NCBI GenBank assembly: GCA_019421975.1
Contig: JAHZEE010000015.1
Coordinates: 1-15,575, forward strand
Length of the DNA: 15,575 bases
DNA from: Clostridiales bacterium
Lineage (GTDB): Bacteria > Bacillota > Clostridia > Oscillospirales > Oscillospiraceae
Direction of reading: 5' to 3'
The notes under the pieces are model-generated. The model was given only the letters and a program-made list of their open reading frames with translations, had not been told where the DNA came from and made no database searches. The translations under genes and the position numbers were made by a program. Shown in pieces: positions 14,237 to 15,575 of this stretch (its first letter is position 1; each line of letters opens with the position of its first letter).

Positions 14237-15568
14237 TCAATAGCGCGCCAGGTAGTTCTCCAGCTCCCATTGGCTCACATTGGTCCGGTAGGCGTCCCAC
14301 TCCTGCGTCTTGCCCTCGATGTAGGCGCTGGCCACATGCTCTCCCAGGGTGTCCAGAATCAGCGGATCCGCCTTCAGGGCCTCCAGCGCATCTTGCAGGG
14401 TGCCGGGCAGGCTCTCAATGCCTCTGCCCGCTCTGGTGGCCGGGTCCATGGCAAAGATATTGTCGTTGACGGCCTCCGGCGCCTCCAGCTTTCGCTCAAT
14501 TCCGTCCAGGCCGGCTCTCAGGCACACCGCCAGGGTCAGATACGGGTTGCAGCTGGGATCCGGGCTGCGCAGCTCCACCCGGGTTCCATTGCCTCTGGCC
14601 GCCGGAATCCGAATCAGTGCGCTGCGGTTTTTGGCCGACCAGGCCATATAGCACGGCGCCTCATAGCCCGGCACCAGGCGCTTGTAGGAATTGACCAGCG
14701 GATTGGCAATGGCGGTGATCGCCTTCAGATGCGTCAGGATGCCGGCAATGTAGTGATACGCTGTCTCAGAGAGTCCCAACGGGCCGTCTGGATCGGCAAA
14801 GGCATTTTTCCCGTCACAGAACAGGGACATATTGGTGTGCATGCCGCTGCCGTTGATGCCAAAAATCGGCTTCGGCATAAAGGTCGCGTGCAGGCCACTC
14901 TGCTGGGCGTAGGTCTTGACCGCCAGCTTAAAGGTCATGATGCGGTCCGCCGTCGTCATGGCATCGGCATACTTGAAGTCGATCTCGTGCTGGCCCCGCG
15001 CCACCTCGTGGTGGGAGGCCTCAATCTCAAAGCCCATCTGCTCCAGCCCCAGGCAGATCTCCCGACGCACGCTCTCACCGTGATCGATGGGGGTCAGGTC
15101 AAAATATCCCGCCTCATCCTGGGTCTGGGCCGTCGGGCGGCCGGCCTCATCGGTGTGGAACAGGAAGAACTCGCACTCGGGTCCCACCTGGAAGCTGTAT
15201 CCCAGCTGCGCGGCATGATCCACCGCCCGCTGCAGCACGCCGCGCGGATCGCCCACGAAGGCTGAGCCGTCCGGGTTGTGGACTGAGCAGATGAGCCGCG
15301 CCACCCTGTCTTGCTGCGGCCGCCACGGGAAGACCACAAAGCTGTCCAGGTCCGGATGGGGATACTGGTCGGACTCCTCAATGCGGACAAAGCCCTCAAT
15401 GGAGCTGCCGTCAATCATGATCTGATTGTTGACCGCCTTTTCAATTTGGGACGCTGTGATCGCCACATTTTTCAGCGTGCCAAAGACATCGGTAAACTGC
15501 ATTCGGATGAACTGGATGTCCTCCTCCTGCACCTTGCGAATGATGTCCTCCTTTGTGTATTTTGCCAT
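14237..15568 (-). CDS. glnA: Glutamine synthetase, type I-alpha
   Basis: GlnA joins ammonia to glutamate with ATP to form glutamine and is the main entry point for ammonium. The 443 residues match dodecameric GSI-alpha of Firmicutes. Visible: DGSSIEGF (53-60), metal ligands in GPECEFF (E131, E133), [14 protein letters not shown] (185-198), the ATP and metal segment [11 protein letters not shown] with H244 (239-249), and the flap [13 protein letters not shown] with E303. The adenylylation tyrosine of enteric GSI-beta is absent; the aligned stretch reads NIFAMD. The C-terminal tail [21 protein letters not shown] resembles the Bacillus enzyme, where the C-terminus takes part in feedback inhibition and in signalling to GlnR. 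The gene heads the block; only 7 bases upstream are in the window, so its ribosome binding site and promoter cannot be seen. Confidence 0.97.
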   Translation of the reverse strand: MAKYTKEDIIRKVQEEDIQFIRMQFTDVFGTLKNVAITASQIEKAVNNQIMIDGSSIEGFVRIEESDQYPHPDLDSFVVFPWRPQQDRVARLICSVHNPDGSAFVGDPRGVLQRAVDHAAQLGYSFQVGPECEFFLFHTDEAGRPTAQTQDEAGYFDLTPIDHGESVRREICLGLEQMGFEIEASHHEVARGQHEIDFKYADAMTTADRIMTFKLAVKTYAQQSGLHATFMPKPIFGINGSGMHTNMSLFCDGKNAFADPDGPLGLSETAYHYIAGILTHLKAITAIANPLVNSYKRLVPGYEAPCYMAWSAKNRSALIRIPAARGNGTRVELRSPDPSCNPYLTLAVCLRAGLDGIERKLEAPEAVNDNIFAMDPATRAGRGIESLPGTLQDALEALKADPLILDTLGEHVASAYIEGKTQEWDAYRTNVSQWELENYLARY

Positions 15569-15575
15569 AATATTG

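Overview
The window looks like chromosomal DNA from a GC-rich anaerobic Firmicute of the gut Clostridia type (Oscillospirales-like). This rests on the gene families: a SigH-type sigma factor, the DapL diaminopimelate route, an alpha-type glutamine synthetase lacking the adenylylation tyrosine, an ANTAR regulator beside glnA, strong Shine-Dalgarno sites and very GC-rich codon use. The taxonomic placement is an inference. No mobile element, CRISPR array, tRNA or rRNA was seen, and no stretch longer than about 110 bases lacks a gene.

Left part, plus strand (1-3637): the 3' end of ruvB, glmM (TTG start), then a new transcription unit with a near-consensus promoter driving a SigH-like sigma factor and a small double zinc-ribbon protein, closed by a very strong terminator. 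A short Sfp-type phosphopantetheinyl transferase follows directly after that terminator. A bidirectional hairpin at 3642-3672 separates this half from the convergent genes.

Right part, minus strand (15568 down to 3675): glnA, an ANTAR-domain protein with a degenerate receiver, glnK (PII), amtB, dapF, dapL, gltB and gltD. Read in transcription order this is a nitrogen-assimilation block. AmtB brings in ammonium, GlnK gates it, GlnA makes glutamine and GltBD turns glutamine plus 2-oxoglutarate into glutamate. DapL spends glutamate to make LL-diaminopimelate, and DapF epimerises that to the meso form for cell wall and lysine. GltBD recycles the 2-oxoglutarate that DapL releases.

The most interesting non-coding content lies in the three roughly 105-base gaps of the minus-strand block. 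The glnK-amtB gap holds a strong terminator with no room for a promoter after it. The amtB-dapF gap holds a good promoter whose predicted transcript starts with a hairpin; one strand of that hairpin can instead pair with the dapF Shine-Dalgarno. The dapF-dapL gap holds a terminator overlapped by a competing hairpin and by a 14-codon reading frame with its own Shine-Dalgarno. Together with the ANTAR protein (a family of RNA-binding antiterminators), this suggests RNA-level control between genes of the block. That model is inferred and untested.
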